Shown: piece by piece, positions 10,712 through 23,481 of the stretch
Numbering within the stretch: the stretch's first letter is position 1
Layout: each line of letters begins with the position of its first letter
NCBI GenBank assembly: GCA_023374045.1
Contig: CM041781.1
Location: 148,110,982-148,174,981 of the forward strand
DNA: 64,000 nucleotides
DNA from: Limonium bicolor
Lineage: Eukaryota; Streptophyta; Magnoliopsida; Caryophyllales; Plumbaginaceae
Direction of reading: 5' to 3'
Notes under the pieces: generated by a model
Database searches by the model: none
What the model was told of the DNA's origin: nothing
What the model saw: only the letters and a program-made list of their open reading frames with translations
Translations under genes and position numbers: made by a program

Positions 10712-11600
10712 TTTTATTAAACCATAAATAATACTATTAAATATTAAATTATTGTATGGAATTATGAATATTAAATTATTATATGGAATTTTGAAAATTA
10801 AATTAGTGGATTTCTTCTATTTAACCCTAAAGAATACTATTAAACATTAAATTATTATATAGTATTATGAACTTAATAATAAGATTTATAAGTCAATAAA
10901 TCTTGGAAAAATTTTAAACACTCCAAGTATATTATAAAGATTTAAGAATAATTGGAACATTAATTTCAATCATTAAAGTCAATAAAAATCATGGAACCAT
11001 AAAGCTTCTTAAGCCTTGCTAGGGTTGAATTTTTGAGAATGGTCAACCAGCACATGAAACCTATACCAATAAAATGGTTATGTGAAACCAAGAAGATTAA
11101 TAAAAAGAACATCAAAAATGGATCATCCTAGCCAAAGTTATGATAAAATGAAGAGTTTAGAGCCAAATTTTGAAAAAATTGATGTGGCTTGGTTGTTGAC
11201 TCACCAGTGCGCCTCGGGAAACGAGCCACAGTAGGTTGGCGATTTTCTTCACGATTTCCGCTAAGTATCTTAAACTTCATAGCTTATTTGTCCTAACTTG
11301 TGGACACCGATATCTCTCGTCTTTGAGAATTTTTGAGTGTCGTTTTCTCCATTCTCTTTTCCTACAAATCCTCTTTCCAACCATAACTCATACACAACCT
11401 AACTCTTTCTACATCGACGGAAAATTCGATCTGAAGTAGCCTCCCTGAAAATGGCAACCCAGAACTCCAGGAAAACGTGATAATCTGGTAAATTCGTCTT
11501 GTCATAACTTCTTCGTCTCTCAGTCAAAATTCGTGTTCTTTAGCTTGTTGTGTAGATCTCTAATTCCTCTACAACTCTTATGTTTACACCCAAGGCTAAT

Positions 11601-13434
11601 TGAAATACCCCAAACCTTTATATGTTGTTTAAATACTAAAATATGGTATAATAAGGCTAAAAAGTGCCTTAAAACATTAGTGAACAATTTAAACCATAGT
11701 AAACACAATTAAATACCTTAAAGTCAACATGGGCGAAAATGTGCTCTAAGCTTGGGATGATCTCGGTTAAGACTTGATAAGCTTACCAAGACCTTATTTA
11801 CATGTTAATGGACATATTAAACCAATTACCAAAGAAAACCAAGCTTGAAAACAAGTTAAAACACAAAATGTGCTTTAAGGAGTCTTAAAGAACATTTTTG
11901 AAAAATTGTCTTTTAAATGGGTTTTGAATGGCTAAATGTCCATCATTACTCTTTAATTAACATGTGTACTACTAAGTATCACATTAGGAAGTCTAAATCA
12001 ATGGGAAATCAAAAATTTCACAATTATGTGCCTTGGTTAGTGAATAGTAACCAAATTGTGCTAGTTTATAGCATAAGTCAATATAAGTAATTTAATTGGT
12101 CAACAAAGACCAAAATACCCCTAAGTACTTCAAGGGGGCCGGTTTTATAAGGAATGAGTCATCCCCCTTGCTGGTTTGATGAGAAAGAAAAAAAAATTGA
12201 TAAAGTAAAGTACTATTTACTTTATGTTAAATATCTTAATAAGCTAGTTTTCCCCTCATTCTCTTCATTCTCTTTGTTCCCACCGTCTCCAACCTCTCTT
12301 CTACCTTCTCCATTGGTTTTGCTACAGCACCACACACACCACCATATTCCATTGCCATTTTCTTTTAGCTCCATATACCAAATCAAATTCTAAGACCACC
12401 ATTCTTCTAGTCTCATCAAGCTCTTCAACCTTGTCTTCTCAAATCTTCAAGACCACCATTTCGGTGCCATGGGGATCCACCATTGATGGAGCTTGAGCTT
12501 ATATTTTTATGCCTTGTTGATCACCTTTGCTTCAAGGTAAGGAAAAACCAAAAAAAACAACATTTCCTCTCATTTTTGTCTTGACCGAAAACTACCTCTT
12601 CATGGTGTTTTCTTTTGCTTTGTTTTAGCTTCATTCTAACCTTCAAAGGGCTTGGTGGAGTCCTCTCTTGCTACTTATTCAAACTCTCTTCCATTACCAA
12701 GGTAAAACAATCATCTTAATGTTTTAAGACAATATGTAAATTAGGGTTTATAAATGGGCTTAAGCATGAAGCTTGAATGCTCATTGCCTTGCTTGTATAT
12801 TGATTAGAAGGTTGACAAGAAATCAAAGCCTTGCCGATTTTAATCAAGCTAGAGCAAGGAAAAAACAAGTGTGGAAGTTGTGAAGGAAAAGAGGTAAATG
12901 AGCTATCTCAATGTAGTTTAAATGCCTTAGGAAAAATGAGCTTGATTTGCCTAATAAAATACCTAAGGAGCCAATGGTAAATGAGCTAGTAAATTATCCA
13001 CAAGGAGATTATTAAAGGACATATATGATGTTGAGTGTAATTACAGGTCGAAGGCAATATATATGTGGAAATTCAGTGTTTATGGTTTATGTAATTTAAG
13101 GGCCTAAGTGCCAAGCAAGTTAAATTATGCACTATATTGTAATGTAGTGTAGTTTAAGGTTTAGTTTGTGTGGAGAACATTCTTGTGTGAATAAATGTTC
13201 TTGGATGTTTAAAGGTGAAAACGATGTGTTTGGTGTAACAATGTGCTAGTGAAACCCATGTCAAAATTTGGTTTATGTTCAAGAAGTTCAAGGTGTTTAG
13301 ACTAGGTTTGATGAACTAAGAATGACTAAGTATTCTATTGGTGAAAGGAAATAAACTAAGGTGTTCTTGAGTGTTAAAAATGACTTAGGCATTATCTTGG
13401 AGGGTTTAGGAATTAAATGAGTGTTTTGGGATGC
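11601..13434 (+). mobile_element. Tekay-type LTR 5' part (+ arm of a large inverted repeat)
   Basis: Starts TGAAATACCCCAAACC and follows the LTR at 5698 collinearly for about 1.83 kb up to GTGTTTTGGGATG. It then breaks off, and the sequence switches to the opposite orientation of the same LTR. The 3' part of this LTR copy is absent. Upstream bases (CTAAT) do not match the bases after 26338, so the pair is not a simple single insertion. Confidence 0.85.
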
Positions 13435-14579
13435 ACCAAACAAGAGTGTTCCCACACTATATTTAGCCCACCAAAAATACTTCATGTCCTTCCAAGAATT
13501 TTCTTCACAAGTTCAAACATCTTCCTTACCTAAACATCATTTCCTCCTTGTACATCAACATTACCTAAACCTTAACAAACTCCTCCAAGACTTTAGTACA
13601 TCCCAAAACACCCATTGGATTTCTAGAACTTCCAAGATAATGCCTAAATCCTTCTTGCCTTCTAAAACACCTTAATGCACCTTTCTTTCCCTAGTAAAAC
13701 ACTTAACCATTCTCAACACTTCCAAACTCACCAAAACTCATTTTAAACACTTAAAACTTCTTATACATTATCTAAATTTTGACATGGGTTCTTCTAGCAC
13801 ATTGCTATACCAAAGCACATAGCTTTCACCATTAGACATTCAAGAACACCTAAAATCCATCAAGAGTATTCTCACACACAAACACTTAGGTTTTCACCCT
13901 TTCACAACCAAAACACTTAATCACTTGATACACACAAACATATTGTTTTTCATCCTTTAACCATCAAAGACACAACTTTACAAGGGACACTCTTTTCACA
14001 CAACCAAACCTCAAACTACACTACATCACAATATATTGCATAAACTTAAATTGCTTGGCACTTAGGCCCTTAAATAACTTGGCTCTTAGGCCCTTAAATA
14101 ACATAAACCTTAAACACTGAATTTCCCACATATATATTGCTTTTGACCTGCAAATACACTCAACATCACATATGCCCTTTAATAATCTCTTTGAGAGCTT
14201 TTACTAACTCATTCACCTTTGGCTCTTTAGGTAGTTTTAATAAGCAATATAAGCTCATTTTTCCAAATGCATTTTAACCACATTAGGTTAACACATTTAC
14301 CTCTTTTCTTCAAGATTTTTACTTGAGCACTCTTGTTCTTCCTTGTTGGAAATTGGCAAGAGGACTTGGTTACTTGTCAATGTTCTAATCAATATACAAG
14401 TAAAACCAATGAGCATTCAAGCTTCATGCTTAAACTCATTTACAAACCCTAGGTAATATATTGTCTTTAGACATTAGGATAGTTGTTTTACCTTGGAATA
14501 AAAAGAGAGCTTGAATAAGTAACAAGAGAGGACTCCTCCTTGTCCTTTGAAGATTGAAATGGAGCTGTGAAAGAACAAG
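13435..14579 (-). mobile_element. Tekay-type LTR 5' part, inverted arm, segment 1
   Basis: Reverse complement of LTR sequence from roughly 2.3 kb inward toward the LTR start (for example the reverse of GGGCCTAAGTGCCAAGC near 14060). It pairs with the + arm from about 13603 onward, leaving a spacer of about 165 bp. It is interrupted by Athila at its AGAAG target site and resumes at 25161. Confidence 0.85.
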
Positions 14580-14584
14580 AGAAG
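14580..14584. repeat. Athila target-site duplication, left (AGAAG)
   Basis: AGAAG directly precedes the LTR start TGCAGAG and is repeated at 25156-25160 after the other LTR. Confidence 0.92.
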
Positions 14585-16273
14585 TGCAGAGTGGATTTAT
14601 CGTGAGTGATTAGAAGAGGTGTAGTTATTAAAAGAAAGAAATTAATACTCAAAATATCCGTCGGGCTGCAAATTAAAACCCGGTCGTAGTAGTGTAGAAG
14701 ACAGAAGCGGCCGGGGTCAAACCGTGGGACTTATAGCGAGCTAAAGTAGTTCCTAAGCTTGTCACAAAAGGGGGAAGTTAATTGACTTGTTTTTAGAGAA
14801 TTAAAAGAGCAGATTAAATTACTGAGTGCAGATGAATTAAATGGAACTCCGGGTTCAGGTTTTATATAATCTGATTAATTATGCTATCTCTTCCGGTTTA
14901 ATAAATTAGTTTGGCAAAATTCCTGTTTTTATCCTAAGGACTAAGTCATAGACCCTTAAGAACTCGTTTACCAGAAAATGCTCGGTCTAATCAAGGTTCG
15001 AGCAGTACTATGTAAACGGACGTTAAATTCGAGGAATTATAATTGCATCTGTAAATACTAACTTATTAAATCATAATAAGTTTTCTCCAGATTTACGGCT
15101 TAAATAACCTGTCTATTTATCACCTGGTCTGATCAAAATAGACTTAGGAAAACATTTTAATAAATTCATGTAATTTATTAAAATGGTGAGAGAAATCCTT
15201 TAAGCGTAACAAACTGTATTTATTAAAACCGGTAGAAATATTGATTACATAATTAAACAAACCATAATTAAAAACCTTGCCCGGAGCAAATCCTCCTTAG
15301 CCAGACATATTAACTGGTAATAAATCTGACAGAGGTTGGACGTAATAACAGCACGGAGACGTGATTAGTGAATGGAGAAATGGAGAGGTCGAAGAGTGAA
15401 ACATGTACGTAGGTTATTGTAAGTGAAGTGGGTGAATTTGAGAATTTAGAGAACTGGGGTATGAGATATACGTGAGTGTTTAACTGGAAGAGAATGAATG
15501 AGGTGAGTGTGAGTGATTTTCTGGTTTTCTCCGTGCACTCGTACAAGGCTGTAGGGAATGGGTATTTATAGATGAAATGAAGAGTAGACTCCGTAGATAT
15601 TTGATTGCTTCATTGATTGAAGCATTAATTGCAGGGGACAGGAGGTGGAGACCGTGAGCGATTTAAGGTAGGCGGTACTCGGAGTAGATAGATAAGACGA
15701 TTCAAGTTGATTCAAGTTGAAGACGACGACGACCAGAAGAAACTAGTCGCGGCATTGATTTAATTCGGGACCGCCGGTTCTCTTGTGCTGACCGCCTTGC
15801 GGTTGCACTAGAGAGGTCCGCCCCATTACGGGCGGTTGTGTGTGAGTGTTCCGCCTCGCGGTTGTGCGAGAGTGGTCCGCGTGTGACGTCCGCCAGTTAC
15901 GAGGCGGTTGCACCAGTCTCGTCCGCCACTTATCAGGCGGTGCCTGTGAGACGTCCGCCAGGCGGTTGCATCTGAGACGTCCGCCTCCTCTTGGGCGGTT
16001 GCAGCTTGACCGTGGCCTATTTACTTCAAACTTTGACCGGCTCTAGATTCTTCGTTTGGACTCTGTTTCCTGAGCCGTTTGCGTCCACGCGTTCGTCTCT
16101 TCGTCTATTTTACTCCCGGCTTGGTTTTCCTCATGTTAAACCAATAATTTTGTGAGAAAAACAATAAAACATAAACTAGAGGAAAACTAACCGAAGTGGA
16201 GAAATGAGCAAGAAAAGTGCTAATATTAAACATGAAATACACCTATAAAACATGCTCATTTTGACACTTATCA
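14585..16273 (-). repeat. Athila 3' LTR (1689 bp)
   Basis: On the element strand it starts TGATAAGTGTC and ends TCTGCA. It matches 23482-25155 closely, with differences mostly small indels (for example TTTTTATCC versus TTTTTCC, GAGCAGTAC versus GAGCATAC). It contains a GC-rich hairpin cluster at 15788-16005. Confidence 0.93.
15788..16005. repeat. GC-rich hairpin cluster in the Athila LTR
   Basis: Six to seven consecutive short inverted repeats with CCGCC (or TCCGCC) and GGCGG (or GCGGTTG) arms and loops of 0-10 nt, for example GTCCGCCAGTTACGAGGCGG and GTCCGCCAGGCGG. The same cluster is in the other LTR at 24670-24886. Composition contrasts with the AT-rich surroundings. Confidence 0.85.
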
Positions 16274-16286
16274 CACCCCCACACTT
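16274..16286 (-). promoter_or_regulatory. Athila polypurine tract
   Basis: Minus strand AAGTGTGGGGGTG, abutting the 3' LTR start TGATAAGTG. AGTGTGGGGG-type tracts are characteristic of Athila/Tat elements. Confidence 0.88.
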
Positions 16287-17388
16287 ATCTTTTTTCTTGT
16301 CCTCAAGTAAAACCATGTACCTAAGCAAGTAGGAAATGCTCAATACTAACAAATATTATTATGAAGGGTAGGATAAAAAAGTCAATAGTTTATGATCTCT
16401 AAAACTTATTGGAGTGTGAAAAATTATCTGCTGGTGGCATAGGTGTGCTCAGGTGAAAACAAAATAGAATTTCGGGGTATGATCTAAGGTACTTCAATGT
16501 TTCTTTTGTTTTGGTGACTCCGAGAACTTTTACCATGGCCAACTTCTCTCAAGAATGGGCATTGAGGAGAAAATAAAAGGAAGAAAAGATTTATGCATTT
16601 GCTTCACTTTTGCATGAGGGATGAGAAAATGTAGGCATAATGCCTTTGTATTTAAGAACACTCAACTCTCTTTTGTTGGTTACCAATGGTATCTCGAAAG
16701 TCCCTTATTTTTGTATACTTCTTTTTTTTAAAAACAGAGAAATACCCCTTAGCAATCCCTAAGAGAGAAGACAGAAAGAAACCCTGAGCAATAAAAGCCA
16801 ACCAATTTGCAGATTATTTGGTCACACCGCATATAAATATGCTCCTCAAAAGTAATCAAATGTCAAATTTTGAAAAATTTTGTACCCTTTATCCTACAAT
16901 TCATAATAGTATTAGTTTTTAAAGAGAACAACCTACATTAGCAAGGTACATAATTCAATTAGAACAAATGCGAGGTAAGCAGAAAAATAAGCAGAGAGAC
17001 TTAACAATTCTAAGCATTTAGATGACCTGAAAAGGCTCTTCCCCCACACTTAAGCTTAAGCAATGCCCTCATTGCGTAGATGAAATAAAATTAATAGGGC
17101 AAGCAAAGTAAAGGAAAGAGTGTACTCCCCAGATTTCGTAGAGTGTGTAGAGCTCCCCCACACTTGAGTGCTGCTGTGTAATGTCATAATTTTTAACCTG
17201 TAAAGAATTTTCTACACAGCGAGAAGAACTCAAGTGAAGCCTGCATTTTATTATAGCAAATAAAAGGGAAATATAGTACAAAAAGGAAAAACATATTAAA
17301 TTAAAGGAAAGTTAAAGATAGATAGTGGGTTGCCTCCCACCGAGCTGCCCGGGTTTAACGTCTCTAGCTAGACGTATTTGACCAAGTT
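16287..17388 (-). other. Athila 3' untranslated region, no env ORF
   Basis: No reading frame of note in 1.1 kb. It includes short CTTCCCCCACACTTAAGC-type copies of the polypurine motif (near 17040 and 17155) and a GGGTTGCCTCCCACCGAGCTG motif of a kind seen downstream of Athila pol genes. The env-like ORF known from some Athila members is absent. Confidence 0.65.
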
Positions 17389-20300
17389 TTAGTTTGGAGA
17401 AGATTTCGAGGGCGAATTGTCCTGCTGTTCTTGGACAAAATAAGTTGCAGATAGGTTAGTTGAAATATTGGAATGAGAATTATACCTTTTAAGACGTGCC
17501 CCGTTGACCTTGAAAGTTTCGCCTTGTTTATTCTGGAGTTCAAAGGCACCGTACGGGGTTACACTAACAATTTGAAAAGGGCCGGCCCAATGTGACTTGA
17601 GCTTCCCAGGGAAATCCTTAATCTCGAGTTATATAAGAGAACCCAATCACCAATTTCGAATTCCTTCTTGAGGATCATCCTGTCGTGGAACTTTTTGGTG
17701 CGCTCTTTATAGATCTTAGCATTCTGGAAAGCCTGATCTCGCAGCTCTTCTAATTCGGATAACTGGAATTTCCTCTTCTCTCCTGCAGAAGTCATGTCAA
17801 AGTTTAGGGCTTTGATTGCCCAATATGCTTTATGCTCCAACTCTACAGGAAGGTGGCATGCTTTTCCATAGACCAGCTTAAAAGGAGACATCCCGATGGG
17901 AGTCTTGAATGCAGTGCGGTAAGCCCAAAGCGCATCATCCAGTTTAAGTGCCCAATCCTTCCGTGATGAGTTAACCGTCTTCTGAAGGATCCATTTTAAC
18001 TCTCGGTTGGAAACTTCTGCTTGACCGTTTGTCTGGGGGTGATAAGGTAAAGCTACCTTGTGACGTACCCCGTACTAACCATAAGTGCTTCGAATAAACG
18101 GTTGCAGAAGTGTGTTCCTCCATCACTAATAATAATTCTGGGCACGCCAAAACGGGTAAAGATGTGCTTTTTGAGGAATCTTGTTACTGTCTTTGCATCT
18201 GCGTGATGACAGGGTATAGCCTCCACCCACTTTGAAACATAATCAACTGCCACTAGAACATATTCGTGGCCCTGCGAGGAAGGGAACGGTCCCATGAAAT
18301 CAATGCCCCAACAATCAAAGAGCTCCACTTCTAGTATCCCTTGTTGTGGCATCTCATGTCTCCTGGATGTGTTACCCATTTTCTGACAATTATCACATTG
18401 TCTGCAGAATTGGGACACATCTTTATGAAGGGTTGGCCAATAAAAACCTGAGGCCAGGATCTTAGCAGCGGTCCTCGTGGGTCCATGGTGACCTCCGGCT
18501 TCTCGAGAATGACAAAAGTGAATGACGCTCGAAACCTCTTCTTCCGGGAGACATCGTCGAATCAACCCATCAGCACCAACTCGGAACAAGTACGGGTCCT
18601 CCCAGAAATAATGCCTCGAGTCAGAAAGGAATTTCTTCTTCTGGGAGTAGGAAAAATCGTAGGGTACTGTTCCTGAGACTAAATAATTGGCCAGGTCTGC
18701 GTACCATGGCTCCTGTACTTTGGTGATGGAGAAGACAGTCTCGTCGGGGAAGAATTCGTTGATGGGCACACTATCCGTAGGAGTCACCAACCTAGAGAGA
18801 TGGTCAGCGACGACATTCAGTTTCCCGCTCTTATCTTTGACTTCGATGTCAAACTCTTGAAGTAGAAGAATCCAGCGCAATAGGCGAGGCTTGGCTTCTT
18901 GTTTTGTGAATAAGTATTTGAGAGCGGAGTGGTCTGTATGCACGATGACTTTGCTTCCCCATAAGTAAGATCTGAACTTATCGAGGGAGAAAACTATAGC
19001 CAAAAGTTCTTTTTCGGTGGTCGTATAGTTTTTCTGTGCGTCGTTCAGTGTTCTGCTAGCATAGGCGATCACTCTCAAGATTTTCTCTTTCTTTTGGCAC
19101 AGAGCTGCCCCCACGGCATAGTCACTTGCGTCACACATGATCTCAAAAGGAAGAGACCAATCAGGTGGTATGACTACAGGTGCTGTCACCAATTTTTGTG
19201 TTATTGTTTGGAATGCAGCTGAACATCTTTCATCAAAATGAAACGGGGCATCTTTCTGTAGCAGGTCGGTCAACGGTTTGCTGATTTTGGAGAAGTCCTG
19301 AATAAACCGCCGATAAAATCCTGCATGCCCTAGAAATGCTCGTATATCTCGAACTGTAGTTGGTGCTGGTAACTTCTCGATAACCTCTACCTTGGCTTTA
19401 TCCACCTCTATCCCTTTTGCAGATATTTTATGTCCAAGGACGATCCCGTCCTTGACCATAAAATGACACTTCTCCCAGTTTAAGACGAGATTCGTATCCT
19501 CACACCGTCTCAGGATCAAATCTAGTTGTGCCAAGCATTTGTCGAAACTAGAGCCATAGACTGAGAAATCGTCCATGAAGACTTCTATGCTCTGCTCGAT
19601 GAAGTCAGCAAATATTGCTTGCATACATCGCTGGAAGGTAGCAGGGGCGTTGCATAGACCGAAAGGCATTCGTCGATATGCAAAGGTACCGTAAGGACAA
19701 GTGAAGGTTGTCTTGTCCTGGTCCTCAGGTGCGATTGGTATTTGAAAATAACCCGAGAACCCATCTAGAAAACAGTAGTACTCTTGCCCTGCTAGTCGTT
19801 CCAACATCTGGTCGATGAAGGGGAGAGGAAAGTGATCCTTCCTGGTGGCCAAGTTCAAACGCCGATAATCAATACACATGCGCCATCCTGTGATCTTTCT
19901 TTGAGGGATAGTCTCTCCCTTTTCATTAATAACAGCTTCGATGCCCCCCTTCTTAGGGACAACTTGAACAGGACTGACCCATGGACTGTCAGAAATTGGA
20001 TAGATGATATCTGCGTCAAGGAGTTTCAGAACCTCCTTTCGAACTACCTCCTTGAGGTTAGGGTTTAGCCGGCGTTGAGGTTGTCGGATAGGCTTGTAGT
20101 TTTCCTCCATGTAAATATGGTGCGTGCAATAGGAGGGATCAATTCCTTTGATATCAGCGATAGTCCACCCGATTGCTGTCTTGTGCTTCTTCAATACCTC
20201 AAGTAGCTTCGTTTCCTCTCCGGAATTCAGAGAAGAGGAAATAATGACAGGCAAATGGTCATTTTCAGCTAGGAAGGCATACTTGAGGTTAGAGGGTATT

Positions 20301-21020
20301 TCTTTAAGCTCGAGCTCTGGTGGTTGTTCTACTGATGGAATTGATTTTTGAGGTTTTCTGTCGAGTTCTTCGATTGGTGGCCGGAACGATTGATAACCGG
20401 CCCTTCCTTTTTCTACGTACGCCAGCATGGCGTTAACTTCTGGATCCTCCATCTTTTCTTCTAGAGAAGTAAGTAATACTTGCTCTAGGGGTTCAGTTTC
20501 AGCTTCCTGGATGGAAGATGGAAAATACGTGTCCTCCTTTGTAGCAAAATCGCCTTCCTCCTCCTCGTCATCTGTGAATCCCACCGTCTTAGCATGAGGA
20601 GAAAAGTTTGAGCTTTTCTTCATCATTTTCTGCATGTCGAATTCAATCGTCTCATCCTCGTACCGAAGAGTGATTTTTCCATCATGGACGTCAATGATAG
20701 CTTTGGCGGTACTCAGAAATGGTCGACCTAGAATCAGGGGAACCTCGACATCGTCATCCATTTCTAGAATGACGAAATCAGCTGGAAAGATGAAGCGAGA
20801 CACTCCAACTACCAGATCTCGGACTATGCCCATGGGCTTGATCTCTGATCTGTCTGCTAGTTGGAGTTTAAAAGGAACCGGTTGCATCTCTCCTCCTTTA
20901 ACTTTCAGAAAGTGGCATATGGCATGATATTTATGCTGGCTCCTAGGTCGCATAGACCACTTCCACAGTCCACCCCACCTATAAAGCACGGGATCACGGG
21001 ATTTCCCGGATCTGTTTGTT
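17389..21020 (-). pseudogene. pol: Athila pol: protease, reverse transcriptase, RNase H, integrase
   Basis: Protease active site appears as LCDLGAS near 20950, one frame away from the main 978-residue frame that runs 20989 to 18053. That frame has the PR C-terminus (LILGRPFL), RT (RMPFGLCNAPATFQRCM and catalytic FMDDFS), RNase H (CDASDYAVG, TEKELLA, HTDHSALKYL) and the integrase zinc region (H-H-C-C, CRQCDNCQKMG) with first and second Asp in GIDFMGP and IISDGG. A frame break at about 18075 separates the part with the third acidic residue ([10 protein letters not shown]), and another near 17620 precedes the C-terminal tail, which stops at 17389. All catalytic residues are readable, so this is a nearly intact polyprotein with a few indels or uncorrected sequence errors. 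Confidence 0.9.
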
Positions 21021-22937
21021 TAGGGGGAAGTGCTCGAAGAAGGGCTGCAGAGCACTCCTCTGTCAGGTGCACTGTCTTTTCCAGGTTTCTTTTTCTTCTT
21101 CGTCAAGAGATCCTTGAGGAATTTTGCATAATTAGGCATCTCTTGCAAAGCATCGATCAGAGGTATGTCGAGGGTCAGCTTCTTGAAAATGCTCAAGAAC
21201 TTGGAGAATTGCTCATCAAGATGTTTCTTTTTCATTCTGTTTGGGAACGGGAGTTCATTGTTTTTATGAGTGGAGGTTGGGATGTCGATGGTAATTCGAG
21301 ATGGAGGTGGAGTAACAGGAGTAGGAATTTGAATTTCTGAGGGAGGTAAAGTTGGGTTGGTGGTTTCATCAACATTGATATAGGAATCTTCAAGATTTTC
21401 TTTTTCTTTTCCTTTGCTGGTGGCAAGTTCCCTTCCACTCCTTAAAGAGACTGCACACAAGTTTGTTGATTGTGATGTGCCATCGTCTATAAGGACTGAA
21501 TTTGCTTGTTCCTTCGGATTGGGATTTGTTTGTGAAGGGAATTGACCAGGTGGTCTTTGTTGAGTGAGTAGCTGTTGGATTTGAGATTGCAAGGCTTTTT
21601 GGTCTTTGCGCAGAGCTGCGACCTCTTCTTGCGTATCTCGTGATTTACCCATCATCGCCTTAAACATCTCCTGCATCTGAGACATATCAGACTCAGGATT
21701 CGAAGGAGGTGGAGCTGGTCGGCTCGATGAAGCTTCGTTGCCATAAGGCTGTTGTTGATATTGCCTTGGGCCTCCTTGGAAATTGGACTGAGGTCTGTAA
21801 TTTTGGGATGTTTGTAGGGTATGTGGGTTTTGGATATTTCCGGTGTTTGAGTAGCTAAGGTTGGATGCATGTTACGTTGCCATGGTTGTCGGTATCCTGA
21901 ATTGTTGGTGATGTAGTTTGCTTCCTCCGCTGCTTTCATTTCTTGTAGTTGGGGGCATTGTTCATAGTCATGAGGCCCGCAACATTGCGTACAAGAAATT
22001 GTTGGTGACGGTTGAGATTGAGGAGCATAGCCTGGAGGGGTAGTAGGTGGTCGGGAAATCATGACTTAGCTTGCTGAGGGAAGGAATTCATAGCCATCTG
22101 TTCGACCACTTTCTGTAGAGTGCTCACTTTTGTTGCTTGCTGAGCATTGCTTTCCATGAGTTGCTCATGGCTTCTCATGAGCTGGTCGAATTTGTTATCA
22201 CTCTCCCCAACATGATATAATCCTGGAGTACCGCTCCTTGATCCACCGGAGGCCCAGTCTCTGATTTCCTCACAGAGAGATTCCATGCTGTTCAGAAATT
22301 GTGCTCCCGGCTTTTTCAGAACGTCAGCCCCTAACGAAGATAACACCATTGTTCTGCACGGACCGATCAAGCCCTTGTAGAACAATTGTGATACTTGTTC
22401 CTTCGTCAGACCGTGGTGAGGACAAGTGAGTAGTAGACCTTTGAAACGGTCCCAAGTTTCACAAATATTCTCCGACCCTGGTTGCTTAAAATTATAAATT
22501 TCAGCAATCATCTCCAAAGTTCGGCTCGGAGGTAGGAATTTGTCATAGAACTTGGTGGCCATGTCGTCCCAGGTAACAATGGTACTCGGTGTTAAGCTAT
22601 GATACCACTTGCTCGCGTTTCCCGTCAGGCTGTGTGGGAATAATGACAATCTTGCATATTGAAGTACTGCGTCGGTTGCAGTAAGGCTATTGGCATGTTG
22701 TAAGAATTTTGTAACATGTAACAGGGCTTCGTCTGGACTGGTGCCATCAAACATGCCCAACTCCTTCACACATCGAATCTGATGATATGGCTTCAGCTTT
22801 TGCCACTCCTCGTATTCGGATGGGCTGAGGTGAGGAAGGACGATAGCAGGCTGTTGTCCTTGGTTAGACGGCCTGTTGATATTTCGAACTGTTGCTGGTG
22901 TAGCTGCCATGTTAGCTTCCGGGTCAGAATCTATCAC
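21020..22937 (-). pseudogene. gag: Athila gag (capsid, CCHC zinc knuckle, Lys-rich tail), frames broken
   Basis: The N-terminal 292 residues (22937-22059) hold the retrotransposon gag domain with FPHSLTGNASKWYHSL, TWDDMATKFYDKFLP and a conserved ETWDRFKGLL. A zinc knuckle CTQCCGPHDYEQC follows in a frame starting at 22062, where stop and start overlap as ATGA. After a further break (about 21860) comes a tail of 221 residues (21685-21020) with a coiled-coil-like Gln-rich part, then FSKFLSIFKKL, DALQEMPNYAKFLKDLL and a Lys-rich run, all Athila hallmarks leading into protease. Breaks are single indels. The product would form the particle shell and bind element RNA. Confidence 0.88.
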
Positions 22938-23460
22938 TGTGGTGGTAAGTTCTGTTGAGTTCGTCTCTGCCTGAGATTGCGCAGAAAGGTTCTCTCGATT
23001 TCTGGGATGTAACCAACCGTGTGATTAATATTCTCTGGGAGGCTCTGTGACCTGGTGAAAGGCATACACCACTCAAAACAGAGAAAAGAACTGGTTATAC
23101 GTTAGAATAATAAAAATGTTAGGAATTAGTAGACAGAAATTTAAAGTTAGTAGTTAGTATACAAGGGAACGAAATGACAATGGGAACGAAATGACAGAAA
23201 TTTAAAGTTAGTAGTTAGAGACAATGGAACGAAATGACAAGGAACGAAATGACAATGGAACGAAATACAATATATATATGTTAGAAGTTAGAAGTCAAAG
23301 TCCAAAGTCCGATGTCCAAGTCAAATGTCCGAGGTTATATGTCCGAAATTGGATTCAGTTGTTTTTTTTTTAATTTATTAGTTAATTATTTTAGTAGATT
23401 AACAGATTATTGTAATAAACAGGTGAATTAACCGGGGCTTAGGGACTAGATTAAATCAAG
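22938..23460 (-). other. Athila 5' untranslated leader
   Basis: Non-coding leader between primer site and gag. Near 23165-23265 it carries imperfect repeats of GGAACGAAATGACA and AAAGTTAGTAGTTAG. Confidence 0.6.
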
Positions 23461-23478
23461 TCCCCGGCAACGGCGCCA
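23461..23478 (-). promoter_or_regulatory. Athila primer-binding site (tRNA-Asp)
   Basis: Minus strand TGGCGCCGTTGCCGGGGA, three bases from the 5' LTR end. This 18-nt site complementary to tRNA-Asp is the usual Athila/Tat primer. Confidence 0.93.
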
Positions 23479-23481
23479 TTT

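Larger units (their letters stand above)
10204..11600. other. Unassigned 1.4 kb between LTRs
   Basis: I recognise no element termini or conserved protein here. It contains a small acidic ORF (10509-10595), a palindrome (10671-10711), and AT-rich imperfect direct repeats at about 10720-10870 built from ATTAAATTATT-like and TGGAATT units. An ORF at 11236-11439 (67 aa) lacks recognisable motifs. This may be a remnant of the original host sequence into which the LTRs inserted. Confidence 0.4.

Noticed and set aside
15846..16046. 66-aa ORF, and the similar one at 24718-24918
   Set aside because: Lies on the GC-rich hairpin cluster of the Athila LTR; the frame changes between the two LTR copies.
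20634..21340. Plus-strand ORFs of 97 and 159 aa
   Set aside because: Antisense shadows of Athila gag-pol.
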